Shown: positions 1 through 11,660 of the stretch, piece by piece
Layout: every line of letters starts with the position of its first letter
Position numbering within the stretch: the stretch's first letter is position 1
Source: Helianthus annuus
Lineage: Eukaryota; Streptophyta; Magnoliopsida; Asterales; Asteraceae
Direction: 5' to 3'
DNA: 64,000 nucleotides
Assembly (NCBI RefSeq): GCF_002127325.2
Contig: NC_035444.2
Span: 32,442,904-32,506,903, forward strand
Notes under the pieces: generated by a model
What the model was told of the DNA's origin: nothing
What the model saw: the letters and a program-made list of their open reading frames with translations, nothing else
The model's database searches: none
Translations under genes and position numbers: made by a program

Positions 1-551
1 ATATGCCTTAGGACTCTCTTAGGACCAGGTTACATGATGGTATAAACCTCTGTGACCGGTTCATTGTTTGTCCGAGTCTTTTACGCATTTCCGTTAATCG
101 CCAAAAAGTTGACCGTAACGCCCTTTTTAAAATAAAACGAGTATTTCGGACACGTGAATGGACCATAACCTTGCCTACTAAATTATAAGCATGTCCGTAA
201 AGTTTCACGTCAATCCGAGGTCTAGAATGGGAGTTATGCTAAAAAGCGCAATTAAAATAAACTTTTGTAATAAACGGCGCAATTAGCATAACGCCTATCT
301 AAATCAAGATTTCGTCACCAAAACTTTTACCCACTATTACCAATAATATTTTGGGATTTTTAAAGATTTTTAATTATTTTTACCTTGCTCATAACCTGCG
401 GTTATGGCTACGGTTCGTAAATACCGAATATGCCCTTTTCGGCCAAAACTTGAGTTCTACAAGGTCTTTTGACCCGATTCCAGTTGCTACTGATTTTAAA
501 TAATAAATAAAGTATTTTAGACTTTATAAACTGTTCGGGAAACTCAGATTT

Positions 552-2468
552 TGTAGGACCGGTTTGGTGACCGTTCGATTGCGTAACGAACGTTTCACGT
601 GCGGAATCCGTGAACGAACGTGACCGAACACACGATAACGTACTACTAACGAGAATCCATTACAAGAATAGACGTGTACGGTACAAGAATCTCGTTTACA
701 ATCACTTTCTCTCTCTACTTTCTCTCTCTAGAAAGTCTTCTCCTCCAAGTCTTCTTCAAAGTCTACCAAAGTCTCTAAAAAACTTCTCAAAAACTCTTTC
801 CAAATCTAACTAAAATCATAACACACACTCCTATTTATATGGTCAAGGCACTTTAATGATAGTTATCATTAATTACAAGTTTGCCACCTTGCCATTTCTA
901 ACTAAATAAGACATTACGCGCTTGATTCCTTCCGGCTTTTCACTACAACTCGGATTGACGAAGGCGATAGACATGAAATGCATCAACAATCTCCCCCTTG
1001 GATATTGCCGTAGTCAATCTGTAGTGAAACTCGTAGCGACTTGACTTTCTATTTGAGAGACTCGAACGAAGATGTAGTCGACAGACAATTGCACTAACAA
1101 ACTCCCCCTTGGATGTTGACGGAATCTTTAGTGAAAGTCTTCAAATACTCTTGTTCGAACAGAATCCCAGAGGATCTGTATTTTACTTCAGAATCTTCAG
1201 GCTCCCCCTTTCGTCAAGCTTCCGTGCTTTTGGGATCGACGCCTTGCTTTTCAGATACAAGCTCCTTTAGTGTTGAGCTCGTCTTCAGACTCCCCCTTAG
1301 ACTCGGCTGTCTGGATCGTAGTCTGGCTTTTCGTATCAACAAATTCTGAAACCTACACATCTCAAACACACAATTATAACAAACAATATTGTGATTCAAC
1401 TTAATGAATCAGCTAAACATTTGAGAATTTTCATATTTAAAACTGATTAAAAATTCGAAACATTCCAAATTCTGATTCAAATTAACGAATCATCTTAAAA
1501 CATTTCAAATCAATTAACCAACCTTCTGTTCATCATGTTTAGCCTTTGAGATTTTGAATGTCAGCTTTTCAACATCAGTTGTCGAAAATCTTTTTGAATT
1601 TTTGAAAATAAGAAACATAAATGCAAAGACAGAAATTAAATGCAGAAATGAAATATGTACAAACATATTTTTGTGAGTTTGTGTAAGAGGATCATATCAG
1701 TATTTGAGACACATCACACGCACCGTTAAGCTTATTTCATTTTAAGTTCTAAACGATTCACGTTGATTGACGATATTGTTGTCCACTTAAGCTCAATCTA
1801 AAAACTTTCGAAATGCTTACCGATACGTTTAAGGTATATTAATTATGCACTAAGTTCTTATGGACCCCACGATCTCAGCATATCCCCTCATCATGCAATA
1901 CACTAACTCAAGTAATGCCTTTAAACTTTCATCAACTGTGATTTGTGCGAAAACAAAGCAGAATGTTTAAACATTAACAATCAGGTCGATACTTCCGTAT
2001 ACGCAGAGAAAGTCCAATGTTTAAACAAAATAAGAAAATAAAACAAGTTGAAGTTGTTTAGGCTTTAACCACCAGGTCGATACTTCCGTATACGCAGAGG
2101 AGGTCCAAAGCTTAAACGAAACACCAAAGAAAATAAAGCAGAACGTTTAGGCAACAACATCCAGGTCGATACTCCCGTATACGCAGAGGATGTCCGATGC
2201 TTAAACAAAATAAAGAAATCAAACAAGTTTAAATCTTTGCAAAATGAAATGCACAATCACAGCGACTTTTCAGCAAAGTAGTGAAAGTTCACAAACTTAA
2301 CCAGTTTTATGTCTTTCGACAATCAGCGATTACTGAGCAGGCACACAGTCAAGAAGGACAAAACTAAGTACTATGCTTTCAACCATGTTTCCCACTAGAA
2401 CTAGGCTTTTTCATTTATATTTGTATCGTTATCGCAAATCTACTAGTCTAGCTGAGCCTATCGTCACA
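552..2468 (-). mobile_element. probable solo copia-like LTR inserted in the 5' LTR
   Basis: This block is absent from the 3' LTR copy. Read on the minus strand it starts TGTGACGAT and ends GGTCCTACA, as an LTR would. It carries a TATA box (ATATAAATAG, complement of about 831-842) followed by a pyrimidine/purine-rich leader, and several CTCCCCCTTGG-type motifs (near 990, 1,100, 1,202, 1,289 on the plus strand) of a kind I associate with copia LTRs. No clean 5-bp target duplication is seen and the flanks have diverged, so the exact ends are inferred. Confidence 0.5.
1982..2225. repeat. three-copy tandem repeat, about 90 bp unit
   Basis: A segment beginning CAGGTCGATACTTCCGTATA recurs at about 1,982, 2,073 and 2,162, each time followed by CGCAGAG, a short variable stretch and an A-rich tail. 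It lies inside the copia-like LTR block. No coding role is visible. Confidence 0.8.
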
Positions 2469-3811
2469 TCTTTAGTGAGAACTACGTGTTTGATCTTTAA
2501 AAAGTCTTTAAAATGAGCGAAAAACCCCTACGGGGGCGTATAACAAACTTAAACTCGTTACGGGCATCACGGAAGGTATCCTACTGATACCACAACCTCT
2601 TTAAGGCATATTAACTTAAGAAACAAGCGTAGGACTCTCACGGTTACCCGTTACGCCTATTGAGCGCACGGTTCGGCTTATGTAACTAGTTTACATAAAT
2701 TAGCCGATACGGGTCAAACTATATTATTTTGACCCCAAAATCCAGAGTGTGAACCATGAACCCATATAAAACAAGTCTCTGAACTTGTTGGGTCAGAATC
2801 ACGCTCCATTCTCGGTTTTCGCCTTTTCGCGCGATTAAACCATGTCTATCTTTTGAAACCAACCGGTCTAGGCTACGGCTAATATAAAGACCCGTTAGGA
2901 TTCTAATAGGTTGTTTAAAACCTTCGTTCCAGAATAGGAGCCCCAGTAAAAGATATCTGTGATTTAATCCAATAAGGACTATACTTGCAAAGGTAAATAC
3001 TTTTAACTTATTTTCCCTTATACGGGCTTGGGATACGGTATATTAATACCGCTTGATTGAGCATCATATCTTTCGTCGCTTAGGTGGTTAATTGAATAAT
3101 ATGATCGGCTCATTTAAACAGTCTTGTTACTTAAAAGCCTTTGGGGGGTTAATGACCATGTCCCGGATATCCTTGGCATCATTCGAAGTAATGGCCACGA
3201 CCTCGACATCCCGGTGTAGGCGTACACCCGGTATATTATGTCGACATTATTATTAAAAGACGTAGCCGTTGGTTTACCCACCACGGTTTTATGCAATGTG
3301 GTGTGTCTATTGATCTTTAACCCGGACAGGATCCGGGCTACTGAACGCATAAAAGAAACATGTAATTCATTCACAAGATTTTAATAATTTTCCCAAGTTA
3401 TAAAAGAGTTTGTGCCTTGTGCATTCAAATCAATTTTAATAAACATTTTCAAATGTGTTAGTTGAACGTATTTACCAGTGTAAACTGACGTATTTTCCCA
3501 AAAAGATCAAGTGCAGGTACTATACGTAAATCGGCTGGTAATAGCTCCCTAGCATCACGAATAGTCTCGCAAGCTTGATGCTGTATCTGACTGAACAATA
3601 CCTTATTATTACTTTTGATCCCCTGTGGATACAATTCGACTTCTGTAATACAATTGATATTACTCTCAAAGGTTGAATTATAAAATTATCTTTATGCTTC
3701 CGCTGTGCATTCATATAATTGTGTGGTTTGACTATATTGTTGCCAACTACGTCACGGTAATCCCCCACCGGGCCCACCGGTGAAACACGTGGAAATCGGG
3801 GTGTGACAGGT

Positions 3812-3824
3812 TGGTATCAGAGCC
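3812..3824 (+). other. primer-binding site, tRNA-Met type
   Basis: TGGTATCAGAGCC lies three bases after the 5' LTR end (3,808). It matches the initiator tRNA-Met primer-binding site used by many plant LTR retrotransposons and marks the start of the internal region of element 1. Confidence 0.9.
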
Positions 3825-3980
3825 AACATTGAGTGAATTGAACACTATCCTAATGTGTTCAATCTCAGTGACACAATTGCAAATACTTGAGTCTAGACAA
3901 TAACTTAGGACAAATTTGGACTAATACTCCTTTTTGTCTTTATTTTCATTATGATTTTTAATAAGTTTTGAAGCCGGAAA

Positions 3981-5183
3981 ATGCCACCTGTAATATTCCG
4001 AGGAAGAGGAAGGGGAAGAAGAGGCAGAGGAGAGATCGTTACTCACAACGATCACGAAGCTGGACCGTCAGGTACAAGACCTCCTTCGATGATAAGGAGT
4101 GAAGAACCGCGAAGACGGAGAGACCTCTTCAAGCCAGCGAGGCACTCGACCTCTCACAGCTCGACGCCATCTTACCGACACTCTTTCGGACCAGATTCCG
4201 AAAATGATCCTAACAACCCCCAACCATCCTATCTACCTCTACAGCGCTCGGTGTCGCACCGTGCCTTTGACGATCCTACTCCATATTTCCGAGGTCAGTT
4301 TAATCCAGCTGATTACATACAGGAACCTGCTGGATTTGTTCCACTAGGACCACAAGATCACTTCGCGGAAGATCACATGGACGAGGATACGGATCCAACA
4401 GAACCGGCTCGTGGTACGCCCACGCACCCAATAGAAATCTCTGACGGATCTTCATTCCATGGGACACCTTATCAGGGCCCAGATAGCTTCATGGCACTGT
4501 TTAATCAACATGAGTGGTACTATACGCCATCCCAACAAGCATCGCAGCAACAGCAGCAGCATCCGCGAGATCCCTCCGAGGATCCACGTTTCGAGGCAGT
4601 GACGCCACCGCCTCCTCCACCGGCTCAACCAGTAATGCCAGATCCGCCAAGGCGAAGAAGATAAGGCGCACGGATGTCTACCCGAGGAGGGGAATTCCAC
4701 TTCAGCACCCCTCGACATTCAAGTGGTAGCCACTATCCGTCAGTACCTGAGGAAGGGCCTTCAAGCCCAGCACAAGAGGCGAATTCCGCACCAGTTGCGC
4801 CATCTTCGCCACCATTTGGGGATGACCGCCCATTACCTCCATACGCAACGGCATATAACCCGTTCGAGCCAACGTCGCAAGCTCACTACAACTACAACTA
4901 TGAGCGCGACCCATATGTGGTAGCGGCGAGGTATAACGCCCGCTATCCAGACGGAAATCTAGGGATACCGGATTACTCAGCTCATGGGTATCCAGCACCA
5001 CCTAGACCTCCAGTGCCGCAACCAGCACCACAACCACGTTTCTCTCCTCCTGAGCATGAAGAGATACTCCACCGACTGGATCGTGTGGAGAGAGAGTTCG
5101 AGGAAGAGAAAAAGAGCCACCGAGGATTTCTCAAGGGCTTGGCGAATCTACTAAAGGGCAAGAAGAAGAAACGTGACCATTAG
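3981..5183 (+). pseudogene. extra ORF between primer-binding site and gag, element 1
   Basis: An ATG at 3,981 opens a reading frame that reads in one phase to 5,183, interrupted by a single in-frame TAA at 4,662-4,664; without that stop it would be about 400 residues. The N terminus is an Arg/Gly run (RGRGRGRRGRG), the middle is rich in Pro, Ser, Tyr and Gln, and the C terminus is a charged heptad-like segment (HRLDRVEREFEEEKK) ending in a Lys/Arg tail (KGKKKKRDH). I recognise no enzymatic domain. The position after the primer-binding site and before gag, and the basic ends, would suit a nucleic-acid-binding accessory protein; that is inference. A similarly placed but dissimilar ORF occurs in element 2 (26,844-27,361). 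Confidence 0.6.
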
Positions 5184-6164
5184 CCCTTATGGTCGTACTA
5201 ATGTAATTTCTATTTTGAAATAAGTCCCTGCGTGGACATTTATCGTATTTTAGCCCTTCGTGGACTTATCCGTAAATCCCTACAAGGACACATGTCGTGT
5301 ACTAATCTTTGTATGGACCTATCTTTTATTTAACCCTTATAAGGGTATGTACTTGTTTAAAAGACCCGTTTAGGGCAATATGTAGTTGTATTTGAAATTA
5401 TGGAATGTATGTTACGAGTTTTATTTTTATAAATACGAAATAAATCAAAACCATTCCTTTTCAATTGATCTGCCTAATGTATAAAGAATCTTAAGAGTGA
5501 AACCTAGCCTGGTGTCTTTTAAGATCCGGCCAAGATGGTAAGACTTAATTGAAAGATTCCCTGTTAACCTCTGTAAAGCATGTTAACGATCATGGCAGAT
5601 GTGATTCGTTAAAATCACACACGTCATTCTTATACAATAATCCTTCTAAGGATTTCAAAACCCAACTAAATGATTTATAAATCATGGGTTGAATCATCAA
5701 TAAAGATGATCATTTATAAAACGTCCATTAGTGATGTAGTGCCTACGGGCCAATCTTGTTAAAACATCCATTAGTGATGTAGTGCCTACGGGCCAACCTT
5801 ATTTAAACATCCAATAGTGGTGTAGTGCCTATGGGCCGCAACAATTGTCTTATAACGACAGAAGACAGTGGTGGCCTACTGCTCCCTGTCAGAAAGGGGT
5901 AAAATAACTACGGTTCAAACCTCTATGCCTTTGATTCTCTGAAATCTTGGCTAATACTATAAAACATCCTCGTGATTAGGCTTTACGCCGCCAATATTAT
6001 TGTTATAGGTAAAATAGGATATATTCAAATCCTGAAACTAAGCGAGTAATAAGTTAATCTGATATGGTCTCTGTTACCATGGTTAACGAATTGTCATAAA
6101 AGACAATTCCATAATAAGCTTCTAAATAAAATTTTGTTATCCTCTGTAACAGATACAAGTTACA
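5184..6164 (+). repeat. untranslated spacer of element 1 with three-copy repeat
   Basis: This stretch between the extra ORF and gag has no credible ORF. At 5,720-5,840 a unit of about 40 bp containing GATGTAGTGCCTACGGGCC occurs three times. Upstream (5,220-5,360) are looser repeats of a CCCT-GGAC type. It is probably a leader or ribosome-entry region of the retroelement RNA, but nothing proves this. Confidence 0.6.
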
Positions 6165-9100
6165 ATGGCGGATCCCAATGGAGAGAACAGCCATACAAAC
6201 GAAGATGACTATGATAATGCGCAAGTGCATCTGACAGGCGCACAGTTAAAGGCTCTGATTGACAACGCTGTTCAGGCAGCTCTTGATCGTCAATACACCG
6301 AGTCTCAAAGCAGAACCGTATCAAAACCACCCTCCAAACCAAAGTCACAATCCAAACCACTCTCCAAACCCAAGAAAGATGACGACAATCACTCGTCCGC
6401 TGAGAACAGTGTTCGTCGTGATAGGGAATATACTGATGCATCCGGTGCCAAGGGTTGCACCTACAAGTACTTCGTGTCTTGTAAACCCGGGAATTCACAG
6501 GGGAAAAGGGTGCTGTTGATTGTATCACCTGGCTGGATGAGATAGACACTATTGTGGACATCAGTGGGTGTGCGGAGAAGGATGTGGTGAAGTTTGTGTC
6601 GCAGTCATTTAAGGGCGAGGCCCTAGCATGGTGGAGAGCGTTGGTTCAAGCATCGGGTAAGTCTGCTCTATACAAGATGACATGGGAGGAATTTATTGCT
6701 CTCATTAAGGAAAACTACTGCCCTCAGCATGAGGTGGAGAAGATCGAGTCTGATTTTGTGTCATTGGTAATGACAAACCTGGACTGCCAGGCCTACTTGA
6801 CGAGCTTCAATACGATGTCTCGCCTGGTCCCGTACCTTGTGACACCAGAGTCCAGAAGAATCGCTCGTTTCATTGGGGGCTTAGAGCCTGCGATAAAGGC
6901 TAGTGTGAAGGCCTCTCGGCCGACGACCTTCAGGTCAGTAACTGACCTCTCCTTGTCCCTCACTTTAGATGCTGTCCGTCTGAGGACGCTAAGGAACAAG
7001 GAGGCAGAGAAGAGGAAACGTGAGGATGATACCTCACGAAGGTCGGGAAAGAAACACCGTGGAAACGGTGATGGCAAAAGAGGGGCGGAAGCAAAGAAAG
7101 ATGGGCAAGCTGGAGAAAGGCCCAAATGCAAAATCTGCCAGAAACCCCACTCTGGGAAATGTAGGTTTGGGTCGAATTCATAGTCCCAGCCAAAGTCTTT
7201 TGCCTGTGGACTATGCAAGTCCAAGGACCATAAGACTGTGGACTGCAAGAAAATCAAGGATGCAACATGCTATGGTTGCAATGAAAAGGGGCATATCAAG
7301 AGTAACTGTCCTAAGAATGCCAGGAAACCGGAAGAGAACAAGAAGACGAATGCGAGAGTCTTCCGTATGGATGCAAAGGAGGCTGTGCTGAATGACAATG
7401 TACTTACAGGTACTTTTCTCGTAAATAATATATTTGCAAGAGTACTTTTCGATTCAGGCGCTGATAAATCCTTTGTAGACCAAAAATTTTGCAAACTATT
7501 GAATATGCCTATCAAAACCCTAGATGTGAAATACAAGGTAGAGTTAGCAGACGGCACGATAGAAACCGTCTCCACTGTTCTAGAGGGATGTGAAATGTCC
7601 ATTAAGAACCACTCTTTTCCTCTATCTCTACTTCCTTTCAAACTAGCAGGTTTCGACATTGTTCTGGGCATGGACTGGTTATCCCGCAACTAGGCCCAAA
7701 TCGTTTGCAACAAAAGGCTTATAGTGCTAAAGACTTCGAGTGGTGAATCGCTTACCATTCGAGGAGACACGCAGTATGGATTACCCGAGGACGTATCTAT
7801 GCTCAAGGCTTCTAGATGTTTAAAAAGGGGCTGTGTCATTTACATGGCTCAGGTGATAATGGAAGAGCCCAAGCCAAAGATAGAAGACCTTCCTGTTATT
7901 TCTGAATACCTCGAGGTCTTCCCCGAAGAACTGCCTGGTTTACCACCAGATAGACAAGTGGAATTCAGAATAGATATCATTCCTGGAGCAGCTCCTATAG
8001 CTAGAGCGCCCTACAGGCTAGCTCCGACTGAAATGAAGGAATTAAGGACCCAGTTGGATGAACTACTGGCAAAAGGTTTTATCAGACCTAGTTCGTCTCC
8101 CTGGGGAGCACCTGTCCTGTTTGTAAAGAAGAAGGACGGATCGATGCGTTTGTGCATCGATTATCGTGAGCTGAATAAAGTTACCATAAAGAATAGATAT
8201 CCTTTGCCAAGGATCGACGATCTATTCGACCAACTACAAGGAGCGAGCTACTTCTCGAAGATCGACTTAAGGTCGGGCTATCATCAGCTAAAGGTCAGAG
8301 ACGAAGATGTGCATAAGACAGCATTTAGGACTCGCTACGGTCACTATGAGTTCCTAGTGATGCCTTTTGGGCTCACAAATGCACCGGCTGCGTTCATGGA
8401 TCTCATGAATCGTGTCTGCAAGCCGTACTTGGACAAATTTGTCATCGTCTTCATCGACGATATCCTTATATATTCCAAAAGCCAAACTGACCACGAGAAA
8501 CACCTCCGTTGTATTCTCGAATTACTACAACGTGAGGAACTCTACGCCAAATTCTCGAAATGCGAATTCTGGCTACGAGAGGTTCAATTTTTGGGTCACG
8601 TTGTAAGTGAGCGTGGTATCCAGGTGGATCCCACTAAGGTAGAGGCAGTCATGAATTGGCAAGAGCCAAAGACGCCTACCGAAATCCGTAGTTTCCTGGG
8701 GTTAGCAGGATACTACAGGATATTTATTGAGAATTTCTCAAGGATTGCTGCGCCCTTAACTTCCCTAACCAAGAAGAAAGAAAAGTTCATTTGGGGCCCA
8801 AAGCAGTAAGAGTCCTTCGAAATTCTGAAGCAGAAGCTAAGCAACGCACCTGTGTTGACATTACCTGAAGGTACAGATGAATTCGTAGTTTACTGCGATG
8901 CATCACACACAGGCATGGGGTGTGTGCTTATGCAGAAAGGCAAGGTGATTGCCTATGCTTCAAGGCAATTAAAGGTGCACGAAAGGAATTACACCACCCA
9001 TGACTTGGAGTTGGGTGCCGTTGTATTTGCACTAAAATTATGGAGGCATTACCTATATGGCATCAGGTTTGTGATCTATTCTGATCACAAAAGCCTTCAA

Positions 9101-10711
9101 CATTTGTTCAACCAGAAAGAGTTGAACATGAGGCAACGCCGTTGGATGGAAACCTTGAATGACTATGATTGTGAGATCAGGTACCATCCCGGCAAAGCAA
9201 ATGTAGTCGCTGATGCCCTAAGCAGAAAAGAAAGGGTGAAACCTATTCGAATCAATGCCAAGAGCATTGAGGTAAGGAATAACTTGATTGAAAGGATATT
9301 AGCTGCACAGCGAGAGGCTGTGTTGGAAGCTAATTATCCTAAGGAAAAGTTAGGAGTAACTAAAGAGCAGTTAACTCTTAGCAAGGATGGAATCCTTAGA
9401 TTGAACGGACGAATATGGGTTCCGATTTATGGAGGACTACGAGAAGTTATCCTCCAGGAAGCCCATAGCTCCAAATATTCTGTCCATCCTGGAGCAGATA
9501 AAATGTATCAGGACTTAAAGACAAATTATTGGTGGATAGGCTTGAAAAAGTCTGTAGCCGCCCATGTAGCAAAGTGCTTAACTTGTGCTCAAGTCAAAGC
9601 TGAGCACCAAAAGCCGTCTGGCTTGCTACAACAGCCTGAACTTCCCGAGTGGAAGTGGGAGTGTGTAACTATGGATTTCATTACCAAGTTACCCAAAACA
9701 AGGAAAGGAAACGACACAATATGGGTTATAGTCGACAGGCTGACTAAATCAGCTCATTTCCTACCCATCAAGGAGACATATAGCTCCGATATGTTAGCCC
9801 AACTTTATGTTGATAAGATTGTAGCATTACACGGCATACCTGTGTCTATTATCTCCTACAGGGATACTAGGTACACGTCTCATTTCTGGAAGAGTTTCCA
9901 GCAATCTTTGGGCACGCGTTTGAACTTCAGTACGGCTTACCATCCACAGACGGACGGTCAGAGTGAGTGTACTATCCAAACGTTAGAATACATGCTTCGT
10001 GCATGTGCGATCGATTTAGGTGGTAACTGGGATAAGAACCTACCCCTAATCGAATTCTCCTACAATAATAGCTACCATACCAGCATAAAGGCTGCGCCTT
10101 TCGAGGCATTATACGGTAGGAAATGTAGATCGCCTGTTTGTTGGGCGGAAGTGGGAGAGGTCCAATTATCAGGACCGGAGATAGTTTTCCAGACAACGGA
10201 CAAGATTGTCCAGATTCGGGAACGTCTCAAAGCTGCCCGAGATAGGCAGAAAAGCTACGCTGATCCGAAGCGTAAGGATTTTCACTTCGAAGTAGGTGAA
10301 AAAGTGTTGCTTAAAGTATCACCCTGGAAAGGGGTGATGCGTTTCGGCAAGAAGGGCAAGCTGAGTCCGAGATACATAGGACCTTTTGAGGTCATTGAAC
10401 GTGTCGGGTCAGTTGCCTATAAGTTGAACTTGCCTGAAGAGCTCAATGGAATTCACAATGTGTTCCACATCTGCAATCTCAAGAAGTGCTTCGTCGATGA
10501 ATCCTTGGTGATCCCACACACAGATGTGCATATAGATGAGAGCTTAAAATTCGTAGAAAAGCCGTTGTCGATTGAAGATCCACAGGTGAAAAAGCTTCGA
10601 AGAAAGCACGTACCGATTGTAAAGGTCAAATGGGATGCTCGTAGAGGTCCCGAATATACGTGGGAAGTCGAAGCCACAATGAAAGAAAAATACCGTTATT
10701 TATTTGAGTAA
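6165..10711 (+). pseudogene. gag-pol of Gypsy element 1 (Tekay/Del-like chromovirus), inactivated
   Basis: Domains in order: gag (6,165-7,180; WWRALVQ-type capsid region, then Cys/His segments), zinc knuckle CYGCNEKGHIKSNC near 7,270, aspartic protease with DSGA near 7,450, reverse transcriptase with FIDDI near 8,450, RNase H (about 8,870-9,220), integrase zinc-binding region (about 9,470-9,610) and core (9,660-10,100), and a chromodomain-like C terminus ending near 10,705. This order and tail fit a Tekay/Del chromovirus. Damage: a one-base loss near 6,488 shifts the gag frame; in-frame stops lie at 7,181 (TAG), 7,691 (TAG) and 8,807 (TAA). In the integrase core the catalytic Asp expected in the S-D-R-D motif is Tyr (SYRDTRYTS, about 9,857). 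The copy cannot make a full polyprotein or an active integrase. Confidence 0.93.
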
Positions 10712-10733
10712 ATCTCGGGTCGAGATTTATTTT

Positions 10734-10746
10734 AAGGGGGTGAGGA
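10734..10746 (+). other. polypurine tract of element 1
   Basis: AAGGGGGTGAGGA directly precedes the 3' LTR start TGTAACACC. It is the expected plus-strand priming site. Confidence 0.85.
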
Positions 10747-11368
10747 TGTAACACCTCGAAATTTTGTGTCCAATCATGTGTTAACACGTGTCGTTTGTTT
10801 ACACGTGGCATTGATATTAAATAAAGGACTAATTTTGACAAACCTTGAAAGTATGTAAATTCGAGGGTTATAAATGTCGATCAAGGGTAAATATACTGTA
10901 CAGTAACCCTAAATGATGCTCGTACCTTCAAACGAATAAATCATGGATCGTACGGAAGCGAAACGCGGAAGAAAGTGGGAGATTACAAGCTGCAGGGGTT
11001 AATTGTGTCAACATGTTTAATTATACCTCTGAGTGACCCTTTAATGTACCCAAGGCTTTGTAACAGTATAATACACTCACTAGAATGCAATATATAAATT
11101 TCGCGAAGTTCCGTTTTAGAACGAGAAAGTTATGATCAAATTCGTATGAGAAGGGTTAAAGGCGTCAATAATATAATCTAAGGTCTTCCGGATAATAAAT
11201 AAACTAACCGGGGGCTTAACAATGCGGGTAAATAACGCGAGGTCCTTAAATGTAATTAATCGAGGGCCATATCGCGAAGTTACCCCTTCAAACCCGAAAG
11301 GTCAGGTAATTAATTACCAAGATTTTATAATCATTACAAAAAGATTTAAAAAGATCCTATTCTTAACC

Positions 11369-11477
11369 CTTACGGACCGTAAAGGTCAGGCCTTACGGAC
11401 CGTAAGGGGGTGAATGATTGCTGATGATCCGCCTCTGGCTTACGGACCGCAAGGCCGAAGCCATACGGTCCGTAAGC
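11369..11477. repeat. cluster of four TTACGGACCGTAA palindromes in U3
   Basis: Copies sit at about 11,370-11,382, 11,392-11,406 (CTTACGGACCGTAAG, a near-perfect palindrome with an odd central base), 11,439-11,453 (one change) and 11,463-11,476. They lie about 180 bp upstream of the LTR TATA box, where regulatory sites of an LTR would be expected. Confidence 0.85.
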
Positions 11478-11652
11478 GATGCCCAACGACAGAAACTTGG
11501 CCGTTGGCTGTTTAAAGCGGCAAAACACATAGGAATGGGTTTCCCAGAAGTATGGGCGCCCCCTACTCGACCCTTAACACCTAGGGACACCTGCCCATGA
11601 TCCATGAGCACTTGTAGAATAAGGTGTGATGATCTAATGGCCCTTCATGCAC

Positions 11653-11660
11653 TATAAATA
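11653..11660 (+). promoter_or_regulatory. LTR TATA box, element 1
   Basis: TATAAATA in the context CACTATAAATAGG is followed by a CA-rich leader (AACTAACACACACC), typical of a plant RNA polymerase II start and marking the U3/R boundary. The corresponding part of the 5' LTR is outside the window. Confidence 0.7.

Larger units (their letters stand above)
1..3808 (+). mobile_element. 5' LTR of Gypsy element 1 (left end outside window)
   Basis: Position 1 aligns with position 12,209 of the 3' LTR, so about 1,460 bp of this LTR lie to the left of the window. The two LTRs then run together with only scattered substitutions, about 14 by eye over roughly 1,870 shared bases. The exception is a block of about 1.93 kb (near 552-2,490) found only here. 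The LTR ends in GTGTGACA and is followed at once by a tRNA-Met type primer-binding site. The high identity implies a fairly recent insertion. Confidence 0.9.

Noticed and set aside
3114..3777. Minus-strand frames of 85-86 codons repeated in both LTRs of element 1
   Set aside because: They occur twice only because they lie in the duplicated LTR; no start context or protein similarity was seen.
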